A model generated the notes under the pieces. That model saw nothing but the letters and a program-made list of their open reading frames with translations. It was not told where the DNA came from and made no database searches. The position numbers and the translations under genes were made by a program. A DNA stretch of 64,000 bases, taken from the NCBI GenBank assembly GCA_029880265.1, contig JAOUOT010000006.1, forward strand, positions 1 through 64,000. The letters run 5' to 3'. Positions 25,997 through 35,396 of this stretch are shown one piece after another; the stretch's first letter is position 1, and each line of letters opens with the position of its first letter. The DNA comes from Spirochaetia bacterium (GTDB lineage: Bacteria; Spirochaetota; Leptospiria; Turneriellales; JAOUOS01).

Positions 25997-26671
25997 ATGA
26001 AAAGAAACTTTATACGCCATTTTGTTAAATTAATTTTTAATTTAACAATTTTAGTTTTTTTACTAACAACCTTCAGTAATTATCTTTGGTCTGAAGATAA
26101 AACCGAAAATAACGGAATAAGCGTTGATTATAAGCAATATGATATTCGCGAATTTGGTTTATCGTTAAATCTTGCGGGAATTCTTGCCGGCCCTTTTATA
26201 AACATGGATGTCTTACTACATAACAATTTTATTGTAAATATTCATGTAGGATTTAAAATTTTCCCTTATCTTAGAGAAAATTATGATGAAATGTCATATT
26301 CAAGAAACACCTATTATTCAAGACCGGCCATAGGCGGAGGATTCATCAAGTTCTTTGGCAAAAGAAAAAACAAACTATATCTCGGCGGCATTATAGATTA
26401 TCAATCATTCACATCGGTTTTTCGCGAAAAAGAATTCAATGAATATTCTCAACGCTATAAAAAATATGTTGTAGCGGCTAACGGCGGTTATAGAATTAGA
26501 TACAGAACGGGCTTATATTTTAATTTAGGAGCTTTTCTAGGAATAGGTTACAGTGAATTTGAAAGAAAATTTAGTGACGATTTATTAGAGATCGAAATTA
26601 CAAATAACAAAAATGGTAAAATTATTGATCCCATCTTTTTAACAGAATTGTCGGTTGGCGTTGAACTTTAA
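25997..26671 (+). CDS. Predicted small outer-membrane barrel protein
   Basis: 224 residues. A long signal peptide (hydrophobic 12-28, then NYLWSEDKTEN) is followed by beta strands of an 8-stranded-barrel type: FGLSLNLAGILAGPFINMDVLL, NFIVNIHVGFKIFPYL, YSRPAIGGGFIKFFG, LYLGGIIDYQSFTSVF, TGLYFNLGAFLGIGYSEFE, FLTELSVGVEL. The final residue is leucine rather than phenylalanine. I do not recognise a named family. It is divergent from the DUF4159/lptE pair and separate from rpsO. Confidence 0.55.
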   Translation: MKRNFIRHFVKLIFNLTILVFLLTTFSNYLWSEDKTENNGISVDYKQYDIREFGLSLNLAGILAGPFINMDVLLHNNFIVNIHVGFKIFPYLRENYDEMSYSRNTYYSRPAIGGGFIKFFGKRKNKLYLGGIIDYQSFTSVFREKEFNEYSQRYKKYVVAANGGYRIRYRTGLYFNLGAFLGIGYSEFERKFSDDLLEIEITNNKNGKIIDPIFLTELSVGVEL

Positions 26672-26687
26672 ATCCCCTTTTTTAAGT

Positions 26688-26792
26688 CTATGAATCTTTA
26701 TGCAGCAGAACCAGGCCCTTTACTCCCAATCTTTTTATAAGATAACTCAAAGAAATCGGCGGTATTAGATTTGTTACAAACGCCATTACCAT
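26688..26792 (-). CDS. Possible short hydrophobic ORF or remnant
   Basis: The frame is open on the minus strand from about 26838 to TAG at 26688-26690. The first ATG is at 26792 and gives 34 residues beginning MVMAFVTNLIPPISLSYLIK. The upstream codons of the same frame (no start) are also hydrophobic. The 283-base gap between the barrel gene and rpsO holds nothing else coding. This may be a small membrane peptide, the tail of a decayed membrane protein, or chance. No ribosome site is seen. Confidence 0.18.
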   Translation of the reverse strand: MVMAFVTNLIPPISLSYLIKRLGVKGLVLLHKDS

Positions 26793-26897
26793 TAATAGAT
26801 TGATTGTGGGGCCTAGTATAGCTAAAAATAATGTTGTTAATCTAAATTATCTTGTCAAGATTTATAATTATAAAAGACTTGTCAACCTACATAAAAA

Positions 26898-26925
26898 TTG
26901 ATTTATGGTTCGTATATTATATACA
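26898..26925 (+). promoter_or_regulatory. rpsO: Possible rpsO promoter
   Basis: TTGATT at 26898-26903 and TATACA at 26920-26925 are spaced 16 bases apart, 32 bases before the rpsO ATG. Both hexamers are close to the sigma-70 consensus, and no other good pair is seen in the gap. Confidence 0.4.
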
Positions 26926-26957
26926 TCGCCTGAATATTAATATTAAGAAGGAAATTG

Positions 26958-27224
26958 ATGATAACTAAAGAAGAAAAATCAAAGGTAATAGATAAATACC
27001 GACACCATGAAAAAGATACAGGTTCAGCAGAAGTGCAGATTGCTATTTTAACTGAAAGAATTAATCAACTTACGGGACACTTTAAGACACATCGTAAAGA
27101 TCATCATTCAAGACTTGGTCTGCTTAAAATGGTTGGGAAGCGCAGAAGAACTTTAGATTACCTTAAGGGCAAAAGTGTTGAGAAATATAAGTCTCTCATT
27201 GAAAGCCTGGGAATTCGTAAATAA
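26958..27224 (+). CDS. rpsO: 30S ribosomal protein S15
   Basis: 88 residues from the ATG at 26958, preferred to the in-frame TTG at 26955 because AAGAAGGA lies at the right distance and [10 protein letters not shown] is the usual N-terminus. S15 binds the 16S rRNA central domain early in 30S assembly. Signatures are [35 protein letters not shown] and [13 protein letters not shown]. It is followed by pnp, the classic rpsO-pnp order, with a long inverted repeat between them. Confidence 0.98.
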   Translation: MITKEEKSKVIDKYRHHEKDTGSAEVQIAILTERINQLTGHFKTHRKDHHSRLGLLKMVGKRRRTLDYLKGKSVEKYKSLIESLGIRK

Positions 27225-27243
27225 TCGTCAAATTTCTTTTCAG

Positions 27244-27313
27244 AAATTTTTAATTTTCCTTAAATAATGCGTATTGAATTATAATACGTAAATTAAGGAA
27301 AATATTAAAATTT
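27244..27313 (+). promoter_or_regulatory. Large rpsO-pnp intergenic hairpin
   Basis: Arms 27244-27275 and 27283-27313 pair along roughly 27 of 31 positions, with an inner GCGTATT/AATACG part and an outer TTTTCCTTAA/TTAAGGAAAA part. In E. coli the rpsO-pnp space holds an rpsO terminator plus a pnp leader stem that is cut by RNase III and then degraded by PNPase, giving autoregulation. The position here is the same. The stem is AT-rich, so a processing or autoregulatory role is more likely than simple termination. The pnp Shine-Dalgarno (AAAGGAGG at 27332-27339) lies just after it and remains free. Confidence 0.65.
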
Positions 27314-27347
27314 AATAATTTGCTGTAAAAATAAAGGAGGCAGTAAC

Positions 27348-29459
27348 ATGTTGCATTCAGAAAATATAAAAATAAGAGATAAAGATTACATTTTAGAAAC
27401 AGGGGCATGGGCAAGGCAAGCCAACGGATCTGTCGTCATTAGATGGGGCAAAATAACCCTTATCGCGAACGCTACGGCGGCAAAAGATGCGAATCCCGAT
27501 GCCGGGTTTTTTCCGCTGACTGTCGATTATCGCGAAAAATTTTATGCATCGGGGCAAATTCCCGGCGGATATTTTAAAAGAGAAGCCAGACCCACCGAAA
27601 AAGAAATTCTTACATCAAGATTAACCGATAGACCTTTAAGACCGTTGTTCCCGAAAAGCTATTATAATGAGGTACAAATTTTTATTACCCTCTTAAGCTC
27701 AGACGGACAACAATCGGCCGATGTTCACGCTATTACTGCCGCAAGCGCGGCCTTAATGGTATCAGACATTCCTTTTGCAGCGCCAGCTGCCGGCGTTCGA
27801 GTCGGTCTTATAAACGGTAATTTCATTTTGTTTCCCGACAAGAACGAAATGCAGGAATCTAAGCTAAACCTAATTCTTGCGGGAACTGAAGAAGCCGTGA
27901 CGATGATTGAAGGTTACTCTCATGAGCTTGACGAAAAAACAATGCTTGATGCGATTAAGTTTGGGCATACCGAAATAAAAAGAATATGCGAATGTCAAAA
28001 TCAATTGCGCGAAAAAGCGGGCAAAATAAAGAATGAATTTGCCGAACAAGAAGAAAATGTTGAATTAAAGAATAAAATAAGAGAAATGGCCTTTAATTCA
28101 TTGGTTGAGGCCAATAAAAGCGGCGATAAACAAACAAGACAATCAAATTTAAACGATGTTAACGCTTCAACAATTGAAAAACTCGAAACAGAATATAAGG
28201 CAGAGTCTTTAGACGAAAAAGAAATCTCCTCAAAAATAAAAGAAGCCAGAGCAATACTAGAAGATCTTGAGGTTGAAATTGTAAGAAATCAAATTTTTAA
28301 CGAGGCAATAAGAGCAGACGGTCGAAAACTTGACGAAATAAGACCAATATCTATTGAAGTTGGCGTATTACCGGGAACGCACGGTTCATCGATATTTACT
28401 CGAGGCGAGACCCAATCGCTTGGAGTTGTTACTTTGGGAACTGAAAATGACGCTCAATTTAAAGACGACGTAGAGGGCGAAACGATAAGCCAGTTTTATC
28501 TTCATTATAATTTTTTACCGTTTAGCGTAGGCGAAGTAAGAAGATATGGCGGTCCCGGAAGGCGCGAAATAGGCCATGGTAAACTGGCCGAGAACGCATT
28601 GACAAATATTATACCTTCTCAAAGTGAATTTCCTTATGTTATGAGAATTGTATCTGAAATTTTTGAATCTAACGGTTCTTCTTCGATGGCCACGGTATGT
28701 TCGGGATCTTTAGCGTTAATGGACGCCGGAGTTCCCATAAAAGGAGCCGTAGCCGGTATCGCGATGGGACTTATTACGCAAGACGATAAGTATGCCGTTT
28801 TATCTGATATTGCGGGCCTAGAAGACCATTTTGGCGATATGGATTTTAAAGTAGCAGGAACGTCAAACGGAATTACAGCCTTTCAAATGGATCTTAAACT
28901 TACCGGCATAAGTTATGAAATTATGGAAAAGGCGTTGGAACAGGCCAAAACGGGCAGAATGCATATATTAGGCAGAATGAACGAAGTTCTTTCTGCGCCC
29001 AGAAGCGAACTTTCAGAAAACGCGCCTAGAATCACTACTCTTCAAATCGATAAAGAGCGCATAGGAGAGCTAATAGGCCCCGGCGGTAAAAACATCCGCA
29101 GCATTATCGAAAAAAGCGGCGCCGAAATCAACGTTAACGACGACGGCGTAGTTTCAATCGCAAGTACCAGCAGTAAAGCGGCGGATATTGCCAGAGAAAT
29201 GATAGAGGGACAGTTTGCCGAGGCAGAAATCAATAAAATTTACGAAGGAACCGTAAAAAAGATTGTGGATTTTGGCGCCTTTATAGAAATCTTACCCGGA
29301 AAAGACGGTTTGTGCCATATCTCTAAAATATCGACAACAAGAGTTTCTTCTGTTGAAGAGGCCCTAAAAGAAGGCGATGTCGTTAAAGTAAAGGTAATCG
29401 CCGTCGATCGTCAAGGCAAAATATCTTTGTCTATAAAAGACGCCGTTAACGGTTCTTAA
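27348..29459 (+). CDS. pnp: Polyribonucleotide nucleotidyltransferase (PNPase)
   Basis: 703 residues, the expected full length. PNPase degrades RNA 3'-to-5' with phosphate and can add 3' tails. Domain order: first RNase PH domain (about 10-145), helical linker (240-310), second catalytic RNase PH domain (about 315-545; GTHGSSIFTRGETQ, FNGITAFQMDLK-like region), KH (about 558-615; IGELIGPGGKNIRSII), and S1 (about 625-695; GTVKKIVDFGAFIEILPG). Very strong AAAGGAGG ribosome site. The M16 peptidase gene follows 13 bases later, the order also known in Gram-positives. Confidence 0.98.
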   Translation: MLHSENIKIRDKDYILETGAWARQANGSVVIRWGKITLIANATAAKDANPDAGFFPLTVDYREKFYASGQIPGGYFKREARPTEKEILTSRLTDRPLRPLFPKSYYNEVQIFITLLSSDGQQSADVHAITAASAALMVSDIPFAAPAAGVRVGLINGNFILFPDKNEMQESKLNLILAGTEEAVTMIEGYSHELDEKTMLDAIKFGHTEIKRICECQNQLREKAGKIKNEFAEQEENVELKNKIREMAFNSLVEANKSGDKQTRQSNLNDVNASTIEKLETEYKAESLDEKEISSKIKEARAILEDLEVEIVRNQIFNEAIRADGRKLDEIRPISIEVGVLPGTHGSSIFTRGETQSLGVVTLGTENDAQFKDDVEGETISQFYLHYNFLPFSVGEVRRYGGPGRREIGHGKLAENALTNIIPSQSEFPYVMRIVSEIFESNGSSSMATVCSGSLALMDAGVPIKGAVAGIAMGLITQDDKYAVLSDIAGLEDHFGDMDFKVAGTSNGITAFQMDLKLTGISYEIMEKALEQAKTGRMHILGRMNEVLSAPRSELSENAPRITTLQIDKERIGELIGPGGKNIRSIIEKSGAEINVNDDGVVSIASTSSKAADIAREMIEGQFAEAEINKIYEGTVKKIVDFGAFIEILPGKDGLCHISKISTTRVSSVEEALKEGDVVKVKVIAVDRQGKISLSIKDAVNGS

Positions 29460-29472
29460 TACAAAAGTTTAG

Positions 29473-30792
29473 ATGTCTTCTCTTACGATACAACACTACC
29501 GATTAGATAACGGTTTAAATGTTGTATTAGAAAATATACCTTTCAGAGTTTCGGCAACGATGGGAATTTGGGTTCCCATCGGCTCCAGAAATGAAAATAT
29601 CAACCAAATGGGATATTCGCATTTTACCGAACATATGCTATTTAAAGGCACCGAAAAGAGAACCTACCTTGATATATCCAGAGAAATTGACCGAGTAGGC
29701 GGTTTTATGAACGCCTCTACTTCTAAAGAAATAACGAATTATTATGTTACCATAAACTCTAAATTTAAGCAAACCGCCTTAGATGTGCTATCAGATATAT
29801 TTTTCAACTCGAATCTTCCTGAAAATGAATTTAATATTGAAAAACAGGTTATTTTAGAAGAAATAAAAATGAGCGAAGATACGCCTGATGATCATTTATT
29901 TGATCTTTTTTATCAGGATTTTTTCGGCGACAACCCCTTGGGAAGACCTATTGCCGGCAGTTTAAGCTCAATTAATAAATCAAATCGCGCGCAATTATAT
30001 GATTTTTACGAAAATAAATACGGATCAGACGGCTGCGTTTTATCTTTAGCGGGTCGACTTTGGGAAACTTCAGACGAAGAGACAGAGTTAAAGAATCTGA
30101 TTGAAGATTTATTCGGACTTAAATCAAAACAATTAAAAGGAACGCCTGAATTTAATAAAGAAAACCCCATAAATAAAACTAAAGAAGTCTGCCGTCATTA
30201 TGAAAAAAAACTTGAACAGCTTCATTTTGCCTTTGGGATGCCCGGTATTTCAAAATTAAACGAAAATGACGCATTCATGAGCGTTTATACCCATCTTTTA
30301 GGAGGAAGCATGTCTTCGCGCCTCTTTAGAAAGCTTCGGGAAGAAAACGGATTATGCTATGCGGTTAGTTCTTTTCATTCCCAGTTTTTATCTGAAGGGC
30401 TTTGGGGCGTATATTGCGGCACTTCTTCAGAAAATTATTTTAAGGCCGTTGATTTAATGATTAAAGAAATTATAAATTCTTTAGACGGCGGCATCTCAAA
30501 AACAGAAATAATTGAGGCAAGAGACGGTTTAGCGGCTTCTCTGGAACTTGCCATGGAATCTCCTTCGAGAAGAGCCGATTTTAACGCTCGTTCAATATTA
30601 TATTTTAATAAGCTTCGCGACTGGAAAGAAAAAATAAAAGAAATCGAAAAAGTGAATCCCGAAAAAATGATTGAACAAATGAAAAGCTTATGGTCGGGAA
30701 AAGAATTTTTACTTTGCAGTCTCGGAAAACTAAACGGTAAAAAGGTTAACGACCAATTTAGAGAAATATATAAAGACTTTACGCTTATCTGA
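29473..30792 (+). CDS. M16-family zinc peptidase
   Basis: 439 residues. The inverted zinc motif HxxEH is HFTEH (H50, E53, H54), and the third ligand E130 lies in LEEIKMSEDTPDD, exactly 76 residues on. The C-terminal half has the GGSMSSRLFRKLREENGLCYAV segment typical of processing-peptidase/YmxG-like M16B enzymes, which act as dimers or two-domain clamps on short peptides. No signal peptide is seen, so it is cytoplasmic. It is adjacent to pnp, as mlpA/ymxG is in Bacillus. All catalytic residues are present. Confidence 0.93.
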   Translation: MSSLTIQHYRLDNGLNVVLENIPFRVSATMGIWVPIGSRNENINQMGYSHFTEHMLFKGTEKRTYLDISREIDRVGGFMNASTSKEITNYYVTINSKFKQTALDVLSDIFFNSNLPENEFNIEKQVILEEIKMSEDTPDDHLFDLFYQDFFGDNPLGRPIAGSLSSINKSNRAQLYDFYENKYGSDGCVLSLAGRLWETSDEETELKNLIEDLFGLKSKQLKGTPEFNKENPINKTKEVCRHYEKKLEQLHFAFGMPGISKLNENDAFMSVYTHLLGGSMSSRLFRKLREENGLCYAVSSFHSQFLSEGLWGVYCGTSSENYFKAVDLMIKEIINSLDGGISKTEIIEARDGLAASLELAMESPSRRADFNARSILYFNKLRDWKEKIKEIEKVNPEKMIEQMKSLWSGKEFLLCSLGKLNGKKVNDQFREIYKDFTLI

Positions 30793-30810
30793 TTATGTTT
30801 ATCATGACTC

Positions 30811-32025
30811 ATGACAGAAGAACAAAAAAAAGCTTCTGAAGATTTATGGCAAACAAACGCTCAAGCCTTACAACTAATAGCCGGCGCCGGTTCGGGAAAA
30901 ACCTATACATTAATTGAAACGGTAACCAACTGTATAAATAATTTCTGTTTAGCCGAAGAAACCTGTCTTATTACTTTTACCAAAAAAGCCGCGAATGAAT
31001 TAAAGGAACGTCTGAAAGAACGGGGTATTTGCGTCGGTTTTGCGGGCACAATGCATTCTCTGGCTTATGATTTATTAAAGAAATCGGGTAATTCACCGAG
31101 GGTCATAAATAATTCGCAAAATATATATAATTCTATTTTTAGGAATATATTCCCCCAATATGCGCACATTCCTTCTGATTTAACGGGCGTCGATAAAATA
31201 TTAGATGATAATGAAAAAAATATTTTAAATGATTCTTATAAAAGACATAAAATAGAGGTTGATAAATTAGATTTTGACGATTTGATTGAAAAGGCAAAAA
31301 GTCTTTTGCTAAAATCTGAAATCTTGCATAAATTCAAAGCCGTATTTGTAGACGAATTTCAAGATACTTCATATGAGCAGTTTACGTTTATTCAAGCTCT
31401 AAAACCTGAAAAATTATTTATCGTAGGAGACGATTGGCAATCAATCTATAAATTCAGGGGCGGAGATGTTTCGTTATCTTTAAATTTTTCCAACTTTGTA
31501 CAGAACACTAAAAGATATTTTCTGACTAAAAACTTCAGAAGTCAAAAGAAAATAGTTAAATTGGGAAACAATATTATAAAATTTTCAAAAGAATATATTA
31601 AAAAAAAGTTGATAGCTCATAACGGCGCATACAAAACTCCCGGCTTATATATTTACAATAAACCGATAGATTACGAAGAAGTTCTTCATAATTTTTACAA
31701 GAAACTAAAAAGAGAAGAACCCCTTACCTTTTTAGTTCGCACTAATTATTTAAAACGCAAGTTAGAGTCATCTTTAAGAGCTGACGATAAAATAATTACG
31801 ATTCATTCATCAAAAGGGTTAGAATTTGAAAATGTTATTATCTTCGGGGTTAATCAAAATATAATGCCTCATCGCTGGGGCGATATTGACGAAGAAACCA
31901 GACTACTTTATGTGGCGATAACCAGAGCTAAAAGAAACCTTGAAATTATCGCTTCAGAAACAAATCAAAAGTATTCTGTATTTTTACCCTTGTTGGCTAA
32001 AAAATGTAAAGTTAGTTATATTTAA
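30811..32025 (+). CDS. Compact UvrD/Rep-type superfamily 1 helicase
   Basis: 404 residues, much shorter than UvrD or Rep (~670-720), yet with the SF1A motifs: Q motif (TNAQALQLIAG), I (AGAGSGKT, K30), Ia (TFTKKAANEL), II (VDEFQDTS), III (VGDDWQSIYKFRGG), IV (NFRSQKKI), V (IHSSKGLEFENVII) and VI (LLYVAITRAKR). What is missing is most of the 1B and 2B insert domains, so it has essentially only the two RecA-like motor lobes. It probably unwinds or translocates on ssDNA in repair, perhaps with a partner protein. It lies 18 bases after the peptidase gene. Confidence 0.88.
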   Translation: MTEEQKKASEDLWQTNAQALQLIAGAGSGKTYTLIETVTNCINNFCLAEETCLITFTKKAANELKERLKERGICVGFAGTMHSLAYDLLKKSGNSPRVINNSQNIYNSIFRNIFPQYAHIPSDLTGVDKILDDNEKNILNDSYKRHKIEVDKLDFDDLIEKAKSLLLKSEILHKFKAVFVDEFQDTSYEQFTFIQALKPEKLFIVGDDWQSIYKFRGGDVSLSLNFSNFVQNTKRYFLTKNFRSQKKIVKLGNNIIKFSKEYIKKKLIAHNGAYKTPGLYIYNKPIDYEEVLHNFYKKLKREEPLTFLVRTNYLKRKLESSLRADDKIITIHSSKGLEFENVIIFGVNQNIMPHRWGDIDEETRLLYVAITRAKRNLEIIASETNQKYSVFLPLLAKKCKVSYI

Positions 32026-32035
32026 GTTTTAAAAA

Positions 32036-33637
32036 CTAATCTTTATATGAAGGAAAATACCATAAGGCAAGCAGATAAAAAAACAATATTGAATATAATA
32101 TCATGGTTGCTGTATAATAAACCGGATTTTCTGGCTGTTGAAACCCTATTGTAAGAGATTTTATATCTAAATATTTTTGATATAAATTATTATTTGAATT
32201 TAAATTATCTTTTATTTTACTTATAACCTTCTTAATCGGTAAAATTTGAAATTTTTTTTCTAACGCGTTATAAATTGAAATTTTCTCTTCTCTTTGAATA
32301 TTAGAAGCAAACTTAAAATCATTTATTATATAATTGCCCCAAAATGAGAGAATAAAAAAATCTTTTTTTGTCAAAGGATCATATTCAGGCGATATTAAAA
32401 TGTTTTTATAATATAATTTTTCATGAGCTTCAAGTTTTCTTTCTAAATAAACAGGTTTGTTATAATCGGCCGAACCTCCAGATAAAATTGGCATATCTGC
32501 CCTTAAATTTCTCGCAAATTCATGCAAAGCTTTTTCAATATTTTCAAGCGACAAGAATATATCTTCGGCTTTAGGAGGTATGTGCCAGAAATATCTATAT
32601 ATATTTTTATTTTTATAGAAATCTTTGTATATTTCTATACCATAATCTTCATTAATTTTTCTATCGTCTAAAACAACAATGAATGCCGGTTTCTTATTTT
32701 CTTTAATATTTTCGTTTATTAAAAATAAATAATCGTATTTTGCGTTAAATATTTCTCTCTTTGAATTTACAGTTTTAATGTTCCAGAAAGAATTTTTTTG
32801 AAGAGCATATGCGATTCGCCATGATAAAATACCCATATTTTCAGATAAAAATAAGCCCTTTGGCAGACCCTCATGAATCGATAATATGGCTTTATATTCA
32901 CAGAGAAGATTCTCTTTTATTCGAGGATTTTTAATTTTCAAAGTTATTTGAATATTTTGCGAAACCGTTTTTTCGGGTATTTTAATATCCCATTTAATCC
33001 ATCCGTTTTGTTTTTTATCATATTTTTTTTCATAAGAAATACCGGGTAAAACCTCTAATTTAAAAGTTTTTGTATCATTAATATGAATTAAAAAATTCAA
33101 CGAACATACTTGACCGCTATAGCAAATAGTAGGAATCTTAGAATCAAATATACCCTCAACCTTTTTCGTAAACGGCATGATGATCGAATTTTCTTTTTTT
33201 TGCGTTTGCGAATTTGAAATATCAGAGATAATAACGGCGTTTTCTGTCGAAAATGTCTCATGTTTCGGAGAAATCTTTTCATTGTATAATCTTTCTTGGT
33301 CAAATATTTCTTTTTCAATGGGTTTTCCCGAAAAATCATAAATGTTTTCATTTTTAATCGAAAATTCTTTTTGAACCTGATCAATAATTTTCTTTTTTTC
33401 GCCTAGATCAGTAAAAAAAGAAGAATAGCTTGTATCGATATATATATTTTTTATTTGCTTTTTTGTATTTGTCTGTATCAAAACCTGAATGTTTAAGAAA
33501 AAAAATAACAACAATAACGGAAAAAACAGACTCCAGATTTTTAATCTTCGGATATTTTTGTAAAAAAGATAAGAGAATATAAAAAAGAAACTCCAAACGA
33601 TAATTTCTTCAGGTTTTATAAAAATATCCTGAATCAT
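32036..33637 (-). CDS. Membrane protein with BatA-like topology, unknown function
   Basis: 533 residues. Two membrane helices lie at the N-terminus (about 13-27 and 33-56), a large extracytoplasmic region follows, and one C-terminal helix comes last (about 507-526). This is the layout of the double-transmembrane BatA-like proteins that go with DUF4159 and MoxR/DUF58 genes. The middle has a beta-rich stretch (FKLEVLPGISYEKK, QNIQITLKIKNP) and an amidotransferase-like part (GILSWRIAYALQK, YDYLFLIN, AFIVVLDDRK). Its ATG overlaps the recN stop (ATGA), so it is coupled to recN. The sequence is very rich in Lys/Ile/Phe. I cannot assign a function. Confidence 0.55.
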   Translation of the reverse strand: MIQDIFIKPEEIIVWSFFFIFSYLFYKNIRRLKIWSLFFPLLLLFFFLNIQVLIQTNTKKQIKNIYIDTSYSSFFTDLGEKKKIIDQVQKEFSIKNENIYDFSGKPIEKEIFDQERLYNEKISPKHETFSTENAVIISDISNSQTQKKENSIIMPFTKKVEGIFDSKIPTICYSGQVCSLNFLIHINDTKTFKLEVLPGISYEKKYDKKQNGWIKWDIKIPEKTVSQNIQITLKIKNPRIKENLLCEYKAILSIHEGLPKGLFLSENMGILSWRIAYALQKNSFWNIKTVNSKREIFNAKYDYLFLINENIKENKKPAFIVVLDDRKINEDYGIEIYKDFYKNKNIYRYFWHIPPKAEDIFLSLENIEKALHEFARNLRADMPILSGGSADYNKPVYLERKLEAHEKLYYKNILISPEYDPLTKKDFFILSFWGNYIINDFKFASNIQREEKISIYNALEKKFQILPIKKVISKIKDNLNSNNNLYQKYLDIKSLTIGFQQPENPVYYTATMILYSILFFYLLALWYFPSYKD

Positions 33638-35358
33638 GACGCGCTATTTAATATTGTTTTTGCGTGCTGTATCGCAGAATCGGTAATTTCTTGCCCCCCG
33701 ACCATTCTTGCGATTTCTTGTATTCTCTGTTCATGATTTAAGCGCATTATTTTTGTTCCAGCTTCGACGTCTTTACTTACTTTGAAATGCGCTATGTCGG
33801 TAGTGGTAAGCCCCGCAATTTGATGCAGATGAGTTATTACAATAACCTGTGAATTTGCCGAAACTTGCTCGAGTTTTTTTCCTACAGATTCTGCGATTCG
33901 ACCGCCTACTCCGGCGTCAACCTCGTCAAAAACCATAGAAAAGACAGGGTCGGTATCTATAATTACTTTTTTTAGGGCCAGCATAATTCTGCTCATTTCG
34001 CCGCCAGAAGCGATTTTTCTAAGAGGCTTTAGAGTATCGTTTTCTGAAGCGGCTATCAATATTTCAACAATATCAAGCCCCGATGGATGTATGATGTATT
34101 TTTTTTCGGGATTTTTTTCATGAATATATATGCCGTTTTCTCCGTATTCCCATTTTATTGAAATACGAAGCCGGGTATTTTCCATACCTAAATCATTTAA
34201 TTCTTTTTTTACCTTTTCTTCTAATGAGGCGGCAGCTTCTCGTCTTCTTACGCTTAATTCTTCGGCAATTTCAATCATCTTTTTTTCGATATCTTCAATA
34301 TCTTTTTTTGTTTTTGCCGCCTCTTCTGAAGAAAGCTCGATGCCCTCATGTTCTCTTTTTGCCTTTTCAAGATATTGTTTTATCTCAGAAATGGATTTTC
34401 CGTATTTTCGTTGAAGGTTATGCAATAAATCTAGTCTTTCTCTTACAATTGAAAGCTGTTCAGGGTCGACCATAATAGAATCTTTTTTTTGTCTTAAAGT
34501 TCCCGCAACGTCTTCTAATAAATAAAATGCTTCGCGAAAACTAGTCAGTAAATCAGAGATATCGTTATCATATTGACTGTTTTTTTCTAATGTTTTTTCA
34601 GAGTTTGTCATTCTCAATAATAAGTTATTTTCAGAACCGTTTAAATCGCTGTATACTTGCGAGATATCTCTAAGAATTGATTCTGCATGAGATAAACTTT
34701 TTTCTCGAAGAATTAATTCGTCTATTTCATTTTCATCTTCTAACGAAGCCTCTTCAATTTCTTTTATTTCATGAGATAGTATTTCAAGCCTTCGGTTTTT
34801 TTCTTCTTCAGAAAGAGAAACGCTGATTAGTTTTTGTTTTAATTTTTGTCTTTGATAATACAAATCATTAAGTAACTCTACTTTATTATTATTTTGCGCG
34901 TATCTGTCTAAAATTGATTGATGGGCGCTTATTTTTAAAATGTTCTGATGTTCGTTTTGACCGTGAATATCTACTAAATAAGATCCGATTTCTTTTAACA
35001 GCGTAACGGGTACTTGTCTGGCATTTATAAAACTTCTTCCTTTGCCTTCTGTTGTAATCTCTCTTTTTAATAAAAGATAGTCTTCATCAGAGCTTAATCC
35101 ATTATTTTCCAGAAAATCGCGTATTGTTTGATATTTTTCAGAAGTTCCAATAATAAAAGACGCTTCTACAAAAGAACGAGTAGAGCCGCTTCTAATCAAA
35201 TCAGTCGTGGCTTTACTGCCCAAAACCAGACCTAAGGCCCCCAATATTATAGATTTGCCGGCGCCGGTTTCTCCCGTGATAATGTTCAACGTTGACCCAA
35301 GACTAATTCTAACTTCTTTTATCAGGGCAAAATCTTTAATATAAATATCTGAAAGCAT
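33634..35358 (-). CDS. recN: DNA repair protein RecN
   Basis: 574 residues, typical for RecN, an SMC-like ATPase acting at double-strand breaks. The N-terminal half-ATPase has Walker A GETGAGKS (29-36) in the context LGSTLNIITGETGAGKS. The long coiled-coil arms run roughly from 155 to 360. The C-terminal half holds the signature LASGGEMSRIMLALK, Walker B FDEVDAGVGG, and ITHLHQIAG. No truncation or missing motif. It overlaps the next gene by 4 bases and follows the Omp85 gene after 38 bases, on the same strand. Confidence 0.96.
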   Translation of the reverse strand: MLSDIYIKDFALIKEVRISLGSTLNIITGETGAGKSIILGALGLVLGSKATTDLIRSGSTRSFVEASFIIGTSEKYQTIRDFLENNGLSSDEDYLLLKREITTEGKGRSFINARQVPVTLLKEIGSYLVDIHGQNEHQNILKISAHQSILDRYAQNNNKVELLNDLYYQRQKLKQKLISVSLSEEEKNRRLEILSHEIKEIEEASLEDENEIDELILREKSLSHAESILRDISQVYSDLNGSENNLLLRMTNSEKTLEKNSQYDNDISDLLTSFREAFYLLEDVAGTLRQKKDSIMVDPEQLSIVRERLDLLHNLQRKYGKSISEIKQYLEKAKREHEGIELSSEEAAKTKKDIEDIEKKMIEIAEELSVRRREAAASLEEKVKKELNDLGMENTRLRISIKWEYGENGIYIHEKNPEKKYIIHPSGLDIVEILIAASENDTLKPLRKIASGGEMSRIMLALKKVIIDTDPVFSMVFDEVDAGVGGRIAESVGKKLEQVSANSQVIVITHLHQIAGLTTTDIAHFKVSKDVEAGTKIMRLNHEQRIQEIARMVGGQEITDSAIQHAKTILNSAS

Positions 35359-35396
35359 TTTTAAAACCTGGTTTATAGTATATATATTTTATTTGA

